Program-made: the position numbers and the translations under genes | From: Flavobacterium tiangeerense | GTDB lineage: Bacteria; Bacteroidota; Bacteroidia; Flavobacteriales; Flavobacteriaceae | Assembly (NCBI RefSeq): GCF_007830355.1 | Contig: NZ_VLKO01000007.1 | Location: forward strand, 209,412 to 273,411 | Direction of reading: 5' to 3' | Length of the DNA stretch: 64,000 bases | In this document: positions 1-10,327 of the stretch, one piece after another | How the letters are laid out: each line of letters opens with the position of its first letter | Numbering within the stretch: the first letter of the stretch is position 1 | The notes under the pieces: model-generated | Told to the model about the DNA's origin: nothing | The model's input: the letters and a program-made list of their open reading frames with translations, nothing else | Databases searched by the model: none

Positions 1-2226
1 TCCCGCTTCGGCTTCCCATTTTCTATTGGCGGTAAAAAATTCAATCGTTTTTTCATTGATTGTAAACACTACTTTCTTTGTTTCATTAGGTTGTAACTCT
101 ATTAATTCAAAACCTTTAAGTTCTTTTACAGGGCGCGTAACGCTGGCAATCAAATCTCTAATATACAACTGAACTACCTCTTTACCTATTACATTACTTG
201 TGTTTTTAATATTGACCGATACTTGAATAGATCCACCTTTTGCGAAAGCATTAGAAGACAATTCAAAACCTGAATATTCAAATTTAGAATAACTTAAACC
301 ATGTCCGAAAGGAAATTGAGGCGTGTTTTTCTCGTCAATATAATGAGACCAAAAAACACTTTCAGGTTCATTCATTATAGGTCTTCCGGTATTTTTATAA
401 TTGTAATACAAAGGCAATTGCCCCACGTTACGCGGGAAAGACATTGGTAGTTTTCCGCTTGGATTGTAGTCTCCATATAGTACTTGCGCTATAGCGTTAC
501 CACTTTGTGTGCCTAACTGCCATCCCACTAAAATTGCAGGAATTTTTTCTGCAGCCCACGGAATAGCAAGAGGCCTACCATTGTTTAAAACCAAAACAAT
601 ATTAGGATTCACTTTATACACTGCCTCTAGTAATTCTTGCTGTACACCTGGTAAATCTATCTCGGTTCTGCTTCTACCTTCTCCAGATTGCAAACCGTGT
701 TCTCCTAAAACCATTACCACAACATCTGCTTGTTTTGCATTTGCAATCGCTTCATCAAATCCCGTTTTATCTGTGGAGTTGATTTTAGTTTCCCAAATAA
801 ATTGAGTGCGTCCCACTGAAACATCAGCACCTTTTGAAAAAGTCAGTTGATTTCCAGAGTATTTTTGCAATCCTTCTAAAACAGAAACCGCCGTATTGTC
901 TTCAGCTGCAATTCGCCAACTGCCTAATGGACTTGTTTTATCATTTGCCAAAGCACCAATTAATGCTATTTTTTGACCCGTTTTTTTTAATGGTAAAATA
1001 TTATTGTCATTTTTTAAAAGCACAATTGATTTTTTTGCCATGTCTAAAACACCTTCATGAAACTCGGGTTTACCTACTGTGGCTTGCTCTCTTTTTTCAT
1101 CACAATATTTATAGGGATCATCAAAAAGTCCCAATTCAAATTTCACTTTCAATATACGTCTTGCAGCATCATCAATAAAGCTCTCTTTTACTTTACCCTC
1201 TTTTACTAATACCACTAAATGATCTACATAAGCGCTTGATTCCATATCCATATCTGATCCTGCATTGATGGCAATCTCGGCAGCATGTTTGCTATCTTTG
1301 GCATATCCGTGAGCTATCATTTCGTTTATAGAACCCCAATCTGAAACTACAAAACCATCAAAATTCCACTCTTTCTTTAAAATATCCCTCTGTAAATACG
1401 CATTACCAGTAGCAGGTATGCCATTCAATTCATTGAAGGAATTCATAAAAGTACGCACGCCAGCATCAACCGCTGCCTTAAAAGGAGGGAAAATGGTGTT
1501 TTGCAACGTATTTTCGCTTACATCTACCGTGTTATAATCTCTACCTGATTCAGCAAAACCATAACCTGCAAAATGTTTGGCACAAGCCAAAATAGTATTG
1601 GTCGCAGCCAAATCATTTCCTTGAAAACCTTGTACGCGAGCCACCGCAATTTTACTTCCAAGGTATGGATCTTCGCCAGCTCCTTCCATAACACGACCCC
1701 AGCGTGCATCACGAGCCACATCAACCATGGGAGCAAAAGTCCAATTTAATCCCTCTGCCGAAGCTTCTTCGGCAGCAATAGCCGCAGATTTTTGTATGGC
1801 TTGTAAATCCCAACTTGCAGCTTCGGCAAGTGGAATAGGGCTAATTGTTTTATACCCGTGAATTACATCAAAGCCAAAAAGCAAAGGAATTTTGAGACGG
1901 GTTTGTTCCACAGCTATTTTTTGCAAAGCGCGAACATCCTTTACCCCTTTTACGTTAAGCATAGATCCAACTAAGCCTTTTTTAAGGTCTTCGTATTTTT
2001 TTGCGGCTTGGCCTTCTTTTGGAGTGGGTCCCGTAATATCCCAAAAACCATTGTATTGATTGAGTTGTCCAACTTTTTCCTCTAAAGTCATCAATTGAAG
2101 AACCGAATCAACCTTTCTATCTAATGCGTTTTTTTGCACCAAAGGAGTTGATGGTTGTGTGATTTTTTTACTACAAGCAACTACAAAAAATAGGCTGCCA
2201 AGTATAAATAGAAATGAATACTTCAT
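1..2226 (-). CDS. bglX: GH3 beta-glucosidase lipoprotein, BglX-like (3' end off the window)
   Basis: This is a family 3 glycoside hydrolase, probably releasing glucose from the non-reducing ends of beta-gluco-oligosaccharides in the periplasm or at the outer membrane. I see 742 codons with no stop before the left edge, so the C-terminus is missing. The N-terminus is a lipoprotein signal with a lipobox ending VVAC near residue 18. The GH3 N-domain follows, with KHFAGYG near residue 218 and the catalytic-nucleophile motif VVSDWGS (Asp near residue 296). The C-domain and the start of a fibronectin-III-like domain are present near the edge. The ATG at 2224-2226 begins a clean signal peptide. It lies 75 bp downstream of the GH16 gene on the same strand and is the last visible gene of the PUL. 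The family is clear; the exact linkage specificity is inferred from the GH16 neighbour. Confidence 0.93.
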   Translation of the reverse strand, partial: MKYSFLFILGSLFFVVACSKKITQPSTPLVQKNALDRKVDSVLQLMTLEEKVGQLNQYNGFWDITGPTPKEGQAAKKYEDLKKGLVGSMLNVKGVKDVRALQKIAVEQTRLKIPLLFGFDVIHGYKTISPIPLAEAASWDLQAIQKSAAIAAEEASAEGLNWTFAPMVDVARDARWGRVMEGAGEDPYLGSKIAVARVQGFQGNDLAATNTILACAKHFAGYGFAESGRDYNTVDVSENTLQNTIFPPFKAAVDAGVRTFMNSFNELNGIPATGNAYLQRDILKKEWNFDGFVVSDWGSINEMIAHGYAKDSKHAAEIAINAGSDMDMESSAYVDHLVVLVKEGKVKESFIDDAARRILKVKFELGLFDDPYKYCDEKREQATVGKPEFHEGVLDMAKKSIVLLKNDNNILPLKKTGQKIALIGALANDKTSPLGSWRIAAEDNTAVSVLEGLQKYSGNQLTFSKGADVSVGRTQFIWETKINSTDKTGFDEAIANAKQADVVVMVLGEHGLQSGEGRSRTEIDLPGVQQELLEAVYKVNPNIVLVLNNGRPLAIPWAAEKIPAILVGWQLGTQSGNAIAQVLYGDYNPSGKLPMSFPRNVGQLPLYYNYKNTGRPIMNEPESVFWSHYIDEKNTPQFPFGHGLSYSKFEYSGFELSSNAFAKGGSIQVSVNIKNTSNVIGKEVVQLYIRDLIASVTRPVKELKGFELIELQPNETKKVVFTINEKTIEFFTANRKWEAEAG

Positions 2227-2301
2227 TTGTGGTATGTTTATTAAAGCAAAAGGCAGGTAAAAAAAACCTACCTTTTACTATTATTGCTAATTTAAATGTG
2301 C

Positions 2302-3942
2302 TTATTGATATACTCTTACATAATCAATCTCCATTGAGGACTGACTAAAGGCTGTATCAATAGCACCTCCAAAGGTTCCTCCCATTGCAACATTTAAAAT
2401 CAAAAAGAAATCTTTGTTAAATGGCAACGCACTTGTATTTGCAACCGTGTGAAACAATACATCATCAACATATATTTTTACTGATTCTGGGCTCCAAATG
2501 GTTTTGTAAATATGAAATTCAGAAGCAGCATTAGCTATTGTAGTTGAACTTCCATTACCATTACCTCCTGAATTTCCGGGATAATGTAAGGTGCCATATA
2601 TAGTAGTAGGTTGACTGCCTTTGAATTCCATGATATCAATTTCTCCGCAGGCAGGCCAAGCATTAGTGGCATAATTCTCGCCTAGCATCCATATTGCTGG
2701 CCAAGTACCCGCCCCAGTTGTCAATTTAGCTCTCACCTCAACCCTTCCATAGGTAAATTCAAACTTGTTTTCAGACTTCAATCGAGCAGAAGTATAACCT
2801 GAACCTACTTTTTTAGCAGTAATTTTTAGGTTCCCACCGGCTACAACTACATTATCACTAGCGCTTGTATAAGACTGAGATTCATTATTACCCCAACCTC
2901 CTGCACCTAAGTCATAACCCCATTTAGTAGGATCTGGTGCTCCGTCAGTATTGAATTCATCGCTAAATTTCAATACATTATAATTCGCAGATGGTGGTGT
3001 AACTGCTGCTCCAGGTGCTGTAGTAGTAAAGGTGTGGTACCAAGCTAGAAATGGATTTCCTGCTTGAATTACTCTTACTCTCATTCTGTTATCCGTTAAA
3101 GAAAGTATTTCATAAGAACTTGAACCAACAAAATACCCCATAAAACCTCCATCGGCAATATTTAAAACAGTTCCCCTAGTTTGAGTGGCAGCTCCTGGAT
3201 TTTTAGAAACAAAAGAATCTGATTTACTAAGAGTAACTATTTTTAATCCTGTAGTAACCAAGTCAAAACATGCATCTTCATTAACGCCCTTGAGAGCAGC
3301 GTTATAATACGTTTGTCCTTTGTTATCCAATTCAAATTTCATTTGTTGTCCCACTAACGAGAAGGTCATTACACTTTTATACAAACAAGTTGCAGCTTTT
3401 TCATTGGCAGCAGCCCTATAAAAAGAGGGGTAATAATTTTGTGTTCCAAAGGTAGGATCAGACCAAGCCACATTAGGACCTACACCCAAATGTTCTGGTT
3501 CACTTTGTGCCCAATACCATTTTTTACTAGATCCGCCAGTTAAAAATTGAACTGCAGCTTCATCTTTAAAGTTACTAAACACAGTAACCTCTATTGTAGT
3601 GCTAGAAGTCACTCCTCCTGCACCCGATGCTATGATGGTTACAGTATATGTATTAGTACCAGGAGTAGCGAATGGATATTCAAGAATTCCGCTTGGTTGA
3701 TTTTTGCTTGTGCCATCACTAAAAACGTATTTGTATGAAATTGCATTTTCGGCGGTACTTATAAATTTTACTTTTCCTGATCCATCTCCATTTGGAAATG
3801 CAGCTGATTTTCCAATAATTTCAGCAGTTACTTTTAGATTTGAGGGGGCATCAATGGCTCCAAATCCTAAATTATCCTCTTGACAATTGACCATCAATAG
3901 CAGGATAAAAACGGAAACTATTTTGATTAGTATTTTTTTCAT
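2302..3942 (-). CDS. GH16 endo-beta-glucanase (laminarinase-like) lipoprotein with PKD-like domain
   Basis: This is a probable endo-acting beta-1,3(4)-glucanase of family GH16. It has 546 residues: a lipoprotein signal with Cys20 (VNC), a PKD-like Ig domain at about 35-122, a middle domain at about 125-310 of the type found in flavobacterial glucan-associated lipoproteins, and the GH16 domain at about 322-546. The catalytic motif GEIDIMEF is intact, giving Glu434 as likely nucleophile and Glu439 as likely acid/base. The lipid anchor suggests a cell-surface or periplasmic enzyme that cuts the polymer before import by SusC/D. It lies 62 bp downstream of the glycan-binding gene in a five-gene minus-strand run. 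Laminarin is the likely substrate because GH16 plus GH3 is the usual laminarin combination; mixed-linkage glucan or lichenan remain possible. Confidence 0.93.
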   Translation of the reverse strand: MKKILIKIVSVFILLLMVNCQEDNLGFGAIDAPSNLKVTAEIIGKSAAFPNGDGSGKVKFISTAENAISYKYVFSDGTSKNQPSGILEYPFATPGTNTYTVTIIASGAGGVTSSTTIEVTVFSNFKDEAAVQFLTGGSSKKWYWAQSEPEHLGVGPNVAWSDPTFGTQNYYPSFYRAAANEKAATCLYKSVMTFSLVGQQMKFELDNKGQTYYNAALKGVNEDACFDLVTTGLKIVTLSKSDSFVSKNPGAATQTRGTVLNIADGGFMGYFVGSSSYEILSLTDNRMRVRVIQAGNPFLAWYHTFTTTAPGAAVTPPSANYNVLKFSDEFNTDGAPDPTKWGYDLGAGGWGNNESQSYTSASDNVVVAGGNLKITAKKVGSGYTSARLKSENKFEFTYGRVEVRAKLTTGAGTWPAIWMLGENYATNAWPACGEIDIMEFKGSQPTTIYGTLHYPGNSGGNGNGSSTTIANAASEFHIYKTIWSPESVKIYVDDVLFHTVANTSALPFNKDFFLILNVAMGGTFGGAIDTAFSQSSMEIDYVRVYQ

Positions 3943-4004
3943 TTTATTATTTTTTAATTTTTAGTGTATGTTTACTTTTCAACCTACTGTTATCCTTATA
4001 AAGG

Positions 4005-5600
4005 TTAATTGTGAAAATATACGTTGTCTACATAAACAGTTGTATTACCAGAAGGTGCTCCAACATAAATTAATTGTGCTATATGCGCTCTTGTAGTTAA
4101 TCCTGTAAATTGACTCAATGGAATATCAAGACTAACCCATGATCCTTGGGCTGGAGAATTTACTGTTATTTCATGTTCTACATCATCGCCTCCACTAAAA
4201 GCTCCATCGGCACCAAAATCAACTAATTTAATCTTGAATTGTGTAAAATCAGAAGACCAAACATCAGTATGAAAATGAGTCATAGCCGTTGCATTTATAG
4301 GAGTTGAAGTAGCCTCAATACCCACAAAATTTAGAGCGCTATATTTTTTAGTTGCATTTCCGCTTATACTCAAATCAGTTAATGTCGCACTAGACCAAGA
4401 TGTTCTCCAGGTATCAACGGCTACATTTGTATATGCATCACTAAACATAGAAATCACACTTGATGCAGGACGTGTAGGTGTTGGCGCTGCAGTAACAGAG
4501 CCTGCAGTGTTGTAAAAAAACACATTGTCTACATAAACCGTATTACTTCCTGCTGGAGCTCCTACTAAAATTAATTGCGCAATGTGAGAACGTGTAGTTA
4601 ATCCTGTAAAATCACTTAAAGGAATGTCTAAACTTACCCATTCCTCTTTTTTAGGATTGGCAATGGTTATTTCGTGTTCTCTATCATCACCACCGTCAAA
4701 AGTTCCGTTTGCACCAAAGTCAACTAGTTTTACTTTGAATTCGGTTACATCTGATGACCAAATATCAATATGAAAAAATGTCATAGCCGATGCGTTTATA
4801 GGAGAAGAAGTAGCCTCTATACCCACAAAATTTAATGCGCTGTATTTTTTTGCTTTGTTTCCACTGATATCAATGTCCTCTAAAGTTGCTTGTGACCAAG
4901 AAGTTCTCCAGGTATCAACTGCAACATTAGTGTAGCTATCACTAAACATCGATATAACATTAGCAGCTGGAACCGTTGGTACTGGTGCAGCAAATAAATT
5001 TGTAACAGTAACTGGAGTTATTTTTTGGGTAGTTGCTGCACCACCGCTCAATGCTACAACACGTACATTGTAGGTTCCAGGGGTTTTGTAGGTGTGCGTA
5101 ATTACTTGACCTTGCATGAAATCTACTGGAACTTCGTTAGGGACATCACCAAAATAAACTTGAAAAAAAGTCTCTAATTCTGCTTCTGCAGAAACATTTA
5201 CGCTTAAATTACTACCAATTGCCACAGTCGACACTAAGTTCTTAGGTGCTAAAAACGAAACTGTTACATCTTGAATAGTTTCAGTTTTTTTGCCATTTAG
5301 GGTTATCCCAATGATTTTTGCTTTAAATACTCCCTCTCGGTATTTGTGGGTGTATGTCCCGCCAGGATTCACAATAATAGACTTTGTTGTAGCATCTCCA
5401 AAGAAGATTTCAAATTGAGTTACTCCTTCACCTTTTGGCAAAAAAGTAACATTACCTGAATTATCTTGTGTAATGGTTGTGAGTGCGGAAACGTTTTTTG
5501 GCGCACCTATAGTTTCTAAATCTACATCATTATTTTCCTCCGTACACCCAAAAGAAAGGGTCAGAATGAAAATACTTAGAATTAATTGTAACTTTTTCAT
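4005..5600 (-). CDS. Surface glycan-binding lipoprotein with two PKD-like domains and two duplicated CBM-like domains
   Basis: The 531-residue product has a lipoprotein signal ending FGC (Cys19), two PKD/Ig-like segments (about 30-120 and 120-200) and two tandem copies of a roughly 150-residue beta-sandwich-like domain. Both copies start with ISMFSD and end with VYVDNV followed by an aromatic stretch. The copies are very similar to each other, which indicates recent duplication. No catalytic motif is visible. It sits directly after susD, where PULs usually carry a SusE/SusF-like surface glycan-binding protein, so it probably captures beta-glucan at the cell surface. The role is inferred from position and architecture. 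The binding specificity cannot be read from the sequence. Confidence 0.8.
   Translation of the reverse strand: MKKLQLILSIFILTLSFGCTEENNDVDLETIGAPKNVSALTTITQDNSGNVTFLPKGEGVTQFEIFFGDATTKSIIVNPGGTYTHKYREGVFKAKIIGITLNGKKTETIQDVTVSFLAPKNLVSTVAIGSNLSVNVSAEAELETFFQVYFGDVPNEVPVDFMQGQVITHTYKTPGTYNVRVVALSGGAATTQKITPVTVTNLFAAPVPTVPAANVISMFSDSYTNVAVDTWRTSWSQATLEDIDISGNKAKKYSALNFVGIEATSSPINASAMTFFHIDIWSSDVTEFKVKLVDFGANGTFDGGDDREHEITIANPKKEEWVSLDIPLSDFTGLTTRSHIAQLILVGAPAGSNTVYVDNVFFYNTAGSVTAAPTPTRPASSVISMFSDAYTNVAVDTWRTSWSSATLTDLSISGNATKKYSALNFVGIEATSTPINATAMTHFHTDVWSSDFTQFKIKLVDFGADGAFSGGDDVEHEITVNSPAQGSWVSLDIPLSQFTGLTTRAHIAQLIYVGAPSGNTTVYVDNVYFHN
4008..4959 (-). repeat. Intragenic tandem duplication encoding two CBM-like domains
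   Basis: Two units of roughly 450 bp (about 4008-4457 and 4510-4959) inside the glycan-binding gene encode near-identical domains. Shared stretches include NVAVDTWRTSWS, KKYSALNFVGIEATS and VKLVDFGA-like segments. The two units are in phase and separated by a short linker rich in Ala, Pro and Thr. Confidence 0.85.
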
Positions 5601-5620
5601 ATCTAAATTATGTTAGTTTT

Positions 5621-7096
5621 TTAATATCCTTGATTTTGTTTCCAATTCCCATTTGCAAATTGAATTTCCTCGATAGGAATAGGAAATAATTCGTGTTTGT
5701 TAGCTGTAAATCCTGGGATTTCTTGTGCAGCTTTACCAGTTCGAACTAAATCAAAGAAACGATGTCCTTCTCCTACTAATTCTACCCTTCTTTCTGCCAA
5801 AATAAAGTCAGTTAATGCCGCTCCCGATGTTGAAATATCATGGTTCAAGTCCCCAAAAGCACGTCTGCGAACTAAATTTAGGTATCCTCTTGCTTTTACA
5901 TCGTCTATTCCACCACGGTTGAAAGCCTCTGCTGCCATTAATAATACATCAGCATATCGAATAGCGCGGTAGTTGTTAGGATTTGTCAAGTTTAAATCAC
6001 CTTGAGCAGTTGTGCTTCTTTTTCTAGGAATGTACTTTCTGTTAAAAAACCCAGTATGCTCGTATCCTTTTCCAAAAGTTGCTCCTGTGCTAGTAGCCCA
6101 AGCTTCAATATCTAGGATGGCCACTGCTTTACGATTGTCACCAGCCTCAAAAGCGTTTACAATTTTTTGCGTAGGCACATTAAAACTAAATCCAGATGAA
6201 AACAAAGTACCACTATAACTGCGTGGTCCACTAAAACCTACCGCTACATTCCCTTCACTACATTGGAGACATCCAAAACCGGCACCTTCAACATCAGTAT
6301 ATTGTACCTCAAAAACAGATTCTGCTCCATTTTCGCCTTCATTTTCAAAAATTGAATTATAATTTGGAACTAATGAATACGCCCCTGACGTTATCAACTT
6401 ATCAAAAGTTGTAGCAGCTGGTGCAAATTTGTTTTGGTACAAATAGGCTTTTCCTAACAAAGCAAGTGCTGCTCCACGAGTTGCTCTCCCTTTTTGAGTT
6501 GTTGTTACAGGTAAATTTTCGGAGGCAAAAATTAGATCGGCTTCTATAGATGCATAAACTTCTGATTTTGAAGAACGAGGGATTTTTTTCTCATCTCCTG
6601 GAACAAATCTTGCGTCTCCTTTCATCGGGATACCACCAAACCATTTTACTAGTTCAAAATGATAGTAAGCTCTTAGAAATCGAGTTTCGGCAATAATTTG
6701 GTTTTTGCCTTGAAAATCTGTTTTATTTTTAAATTCTAAGATATAGTTGGCTCTTTGAACACCTGCAAACATCCAATCCCAGAGATTTTTTAAATTGCTA
6801 TTCACAGGGGTGTGAATCATATCATCAATTTGCTGAAAACCTGGAGTGTCTGATTGACTCTCGCCACCAGCCAAGGTATTATCAGAGGCAATTTCTCCTA
6901 AAAGTGAATTAAGATACGTGGTTTGCAACAAATCATAAGCAGCAATCAAGGCATTATCATAATCCTCTTTTGAGTTGAAATAATTTTCAGAATCAATAGA
7001 ATATTCCACTGGTCTATCCACAAATTCATCACTACATGAAATGATAGTCATGGCTATAGCTGCTATCATTACGGTACTAAAAAGATATTTTTTCAT
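5621..7096 (-). CDS. susD: SusD/RagB-family nutrient-binding outer-membrane lipoprotein
   Basis: The protein (491 residues) is a SusD homologue, the lipoprotein lid that binds oligosaccharide over the SusC barrel. It has a lipoprotein signal ending ISC (Cys21), TPR-like helical segments such as ETRFLRAYYHFELVKWFGG (about 135-155), and the typical C-terminal RagB/SusD part with RYADVLLMAAEAFNRGG and LAERRVELVGEGHRFFDLVRTG. The length is normal for the family. It begins 11 bp after the susC stop and precedes the glycan-binding gene by 20 bp, so the three are surely co-transcribed. The family call is secure; beta-glucan as ligand is inferred from the linked GH16 and GH3 genes. Confidence 0.95.
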   Translation of the reverse strand: MKKYLFSTVMIAAIAMTIISCSDEFVDRPVEYSIDSENYFNSKEDYDNALIAAYDLLQTTYLNSLLGEIASDNTLAGGESQSDTPGFQQIDDMIHTPVNSNLKNLWDWMFAGVQRANYILEFKNKTDFQGKNQIIAETRFLRAYYHFELVKWFGGIPMKGDARFVPGDEKKIPRSSKSEVYASIEADLIFASENLPVTTTQKGRATRGAALALLGKAYLYQNKFAPAATTFDKLITSGAYSLVPNYNSIFENEGENGAESVFEVQYTDVEGAGFGCLQCSEGNVAVGFSGPRSYSGTLFSSGFSFNVPTQKIVNAFEAGDNRKAVAILDIEAWATSTGATFGKGYEHTGFFNRKYIPRKRSTTAQGDLNLTNPNNYRAIRYADVLLMAAEAFNRGGIDDVKARGYLNLVRRRAFGDLNHDISTSGAALTDFILAERRVELVGEGHRFFDLVRTGKAAQEIPGFTANKHELFPIPIEEIQFANGNWKQNQGY

Positions 7097-7107
7097 TTTA
7101 ATTCAGA

Positions 7108-10100
7108 TTAAAAATTAATGTTCAAACCTAACAAGTAAGTTCTTGGAATAGGGTAAAAACCATTGTCAATACCTCCACCCAATGGAGCTCCACTTGATGC
7201 TCCGGGATCAAAACCTTTGTATTTTGTAAAAGTGTATAAGTTGTTTACACCGGCAAACAAACGTACTTTTGAAAGACCTGCTTTTTCAATAAACTTATTT
7301 TCAAGTGCGTATCCTAACTGTATGTTTTGAATTCTTGCATACGAAGCATCTTCAACAAAAAAACTTGAAAAGTTTGAATTTCCTGTAGCGCCTGTTGTTA
7401 CTCTCGGAGTTGAATTTGTACTTCCTTCACCTGTCCAACGGTCTAAAACATAATTCAGTCTGTTAACATCTGTTAGATTTCGTTCATAATTTCGAACCAT
7501 ATCATTGCCTACAGAGGCAAAAGTATACATGGCAAAATCAAAGTTTTTGTAGTTCATTTGGACATTGAAACCCATTGTAGCTGCAGGAATTGGATCACCA
7601 ATATTAGTTCTATCACTGGCATTTAAAATACCATCACCATTTACATCAACAAATCTTAAATCACCTGGACTTGCCTCTGCTCCTAATGATAATTGAGATG
7701 GATGCGCACTTACTTCGGCTTGATTCTGAAAAATACCATCTGTTTTATAGCCGTAGAAATAACCAATTGGTCTACCTACTTCCATTCTTGAAGGTGGTTG
7801 TTGACCAACTCCAAAGGATCCTCCCTCAAGATACCCAATACCATTGTTTACCTCTAGCACTTCGTTTTTCAAGAAAGTAACATTGTATCCTACGCTTAAA
7901 GAAAAGGAATCCGAAAACTTATTTTTATAATCCAAGGCTAGCTCTAAACCTGTATTTCTTACCGTACCTGCATTAATTGTAGGTGCATTAGATCCAGGTG
8001 CAGCAGCACCGTTAATTCCAGAAACAGGAATAAATGGAATTAACAAATCAGCTCTTGTGTCAATAAAATAATCTGCAACAAATGATATTTTGTTTTGAAG
8101 AAATCGTAAATCCAATCCTACATCAAACTTGCGGGCTTCTTCCCATTTTAAATTAGAATTTGGAATTTGGCCTACAGCAAAACCATTTACTAACACATCA
8201 TTAAAAACGTAAGTAGCCTCGCCATTTAATTGAGAAATATATCCATTGTTAGGGATTTGATCGTTTCCTAAAGTTCCGTAACTTCCTCTAAATTTCATGA
8301 AATTAATAAACTTATCTTGACCAAAGAAACTCTCATCAGATACTACCCAACCAGCTGTAAATGAAGGGAAGTATCCCACTTTGTTGCCAGGTCCAAATTT
8401 TGTAGAAGCATCACGACGAATCATTGCCGAGAAAAGATACTTCCCTTTATAATCATACTGACCTCTTGCAAAATAAGAAAGTCTACGTTCATCATAATTA
8501 TACGAACTGTTTGTTACAACCGTTGCTATTCCTCTAGTTAAAGCAATATCAGCAAATTCCCAAGAATTATAAGGAACGTCAAAACCTGTGGCAAACAAAC
8601 CATTACCATACTCTTTAAAAATAGTGTTACCTATAGTTGCTGTGATATTATGCGCATCGGCAATTTTCTTAGTATACGTACCATAAATATCAAATGAATA
8701 ATTATTGTCGTTTATAGCACCTTGAGTTACAGAACTTCTTTGTACATCAAAAACTTTTCCTCCATAACTGATTTGTTTAGAAAATGTTTTCGACTCGCTA
8801 TTAGACGTATTAAATCCAATAGAACTCGTAATCACAAAATCTTTAAATAGTTTATAATCTAACCCAAAATTACCATTTAACTTCTTGAAGTTATAATCGT
8901 TATAGGTATTTGCAATTTGAGCTAAAGGATTTATTATTTCGTTACCAAGACCCGTACCTGCAAGTGTAAAGTCACCATTAGCATCATACGGTTTTAGTGT
9001 AGACGGCATATTCAACGCATTAAATAACACAGAACCTAATCCACCTTCATTAAGTGTGTTTCTAGTAAAATAAGTGTAAATAACATTCGTTTTTAATTTC
9101 AATTTATCAGTTACATCTGCCCCTAGCGCAATTCTTGCAGTATTTCTTAAAAAGCCTGATTTTTTTTCTCCAATGATCCCTTCTTGATCAATGTGAGACC
9201 CACTCACTGCATAAGTTATTTTATCAGATCCTCCAGAGAAAGAAATATCATGATTGATTATTGGAACTGAAGTACTAAAAATTTCATTCTGCCAGTCGGT
9301 ACCTTTACCCAATCCAGAAACATTTGGAAAAGGAATTGCGTTACCACCATTAGCATAACTTTCATTTAGTAATAATGCATATTCAGTGGCATTAAGAGTC
9401 GGTAATTTTCTTGAAGTTTCTTGAAAGCCAGTATAGGCATTGTAACTAATTTTAGATTTGGTATTCTTTTTACCTGATTTGGTTGTAATCAAGATAATAC
9501 CATTGGCACCAATAGTACCATAAATGGCAGCTTGAGCATCTTTTAATACCGTAATCGTTTCTATATCATTAGGATTTAGTAAGCCTAACTCCCCTACATA
9601 ACCATCTATAATAGTAGTAGGTCTATTTTCTCCATTTGTAGCAATACCTCTAATTCTAATATCTAGCGATGCACCTGGCGCTCCAGATGTAGAGGTAACA
9701 TTTACTCCAGACACGGTTCCTTGCAATGCTTGTTCTACTCTAACTGGTTTTAAAACCTCAAGCGTTTTGCTATCTACAACAGAAACTGCTCCTGTTACTT
9801 CTCTCTTTTTTTGAGTTCCATACCCAATGACAACAATCTCGTCTAATGTATTTGCGTCTTCTTTTAAAACGATTGATAGGTTTTGTGTGGCTTGTGTAAC
9901 CTTATATTCTACACTTTTAAAACCTACGAAAGAGAATATTAAAACGGAATTAGGCGAAACACCTTTTACATAAAAACGACCATCAAAATCTGTTGTGGTT
10001 CCTGATGAAGAATTTTTTACTTGGATATTTACCCCTGGTATTGGTAAACCAGAACTTGCCTCTTTGACAACACCTCCTACATCATACCCTTGAGAAAAAC

Positions 10101-10149
10101 CCAAAGTGGTTATGAATAGAAAAAAGATTAATAGATAGTTTGACTTCAT
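7108..10149 (-). CDS. susC: SusC/RagA-family TonB-dependent outer-membrane oligosaccharide transporter
   Basis: The protein (1013 residues) has a signal peptide ending GFSQG, then a carboxypeptidase-regulatory-like domain (GVVKEASSGLPIPGVNI, about 25-100). A TonB-plug domain follows, starting with the SusC hallmark VVIGYGTQKKREVTGAVS and continuing through IRGIATNGENRPTTIIDG, then a long beta-barrel. The C-terminus ends on an aromatic residue (GLNINF), as outer-membrane barrels do. It imports oligosaccharides in a TonB-dependent way together with SusD. It is the first structural gene of the PUL, 238 bp downstream of the regulator's stop, and the intervening DNA holds a 24-bp palindrome. I saw no exact TAnnTTTG box in that gap. 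Confidence 0.96.
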   Translation of the reverse strand: MKSNYLLIFFLFITTLGFSQGYDVGGVVKEASSGLPIPGVNIQVKNSSSGTTTDFDGRFYVKGVSPNSVLIFSFVGFKSVEYKVTQATQNLSIVLKEDANTLDEIVVIGYGTQKKREVTGAVSVVDSKTLEVLKPVRVEQALQGTVSGVNVTSTSGAPGASLDIRIRGIATNGENRPTTIIDGYVGELGLLNPNDIETITVLKDAQAAIYGTIGANGIILITTKSGKKNTKSKISYNAYTGFQETSRKLPTLNATEYALLLNESYANGGNAIPFPNVSGLGKGTDWQNEIFSTSVPIINHDISFSGGSDKITYAVSGSHIDQEGIIGEKKSGFLRNTARIALGADVTDKLKLKTNVIYTYFTRNTLNEGGLGSVLFNALNMPSTLKPYDANGDFTLAGTGLGNEIINPLAQIANTYNDYNFKKLNGNFGLDYKLFKDFVITSSIGFNTSNSESKTFSKQISYGGKVFDVQRSSVTQGAINDNNYSFDIYGTYTKKIADAHNITATIGNTIFKEYGNGLFATGFDVPYNSWEFADIALTRGIATVVTNSSYNYDERRLSYFARGQYDYKGKYLFSAMIRRDASTKFGPGNKVGYFPSFTAGWVVSDESFFGQDKFINFMKFRGSYGTLGNDQIPNNGYISQLNGEATYVFNDVLVNGFAVGQIPNSNLKWEEARKFDVGLDLRFLQNKISFVADYFIDTRADLLIPFIPVSGINGAAAPGSNAPTINAGTVRNTGLELALDYKNKFSDSFSLSVGYNVTFLKNEVLEVNNGIGYLEGGSFGVGQQPPSRMEVGRPIGYFYGYKTDGIFQNQAEVSAHPSQLSLGAEASPGDLRFVDVNGDGILNASDRTNIGDPIPAATMGFNVQMNYKNFDFAMYTFASVGNDMVRNYERNLTDVNRLNYVLDRWTGEGSTNSTPRVTTGATGNSNFSSFFVEDASYARIQNIQLGYALENKFIEKAGLSKVRLFAGVNNLYTFTKYKGFDPGASSGAPLGGGIDNGFYPIPRTYLLGLNINF

Positions 10150-10327
10150 AATTTATGTTTTTTGTGAATTATAAAATTAACACCTAAAGACTGCTAATTT
10201 GTAAATTAGAACCACAACAAAAAACATACAAAGCAAAAAAAAACTAATATCACTGAATATTTCTCAAATTACTTCATAATTTACAGTGAAACTTAACTCT
10301 TAATAAAATCTTAAATCTCAAGAAATA

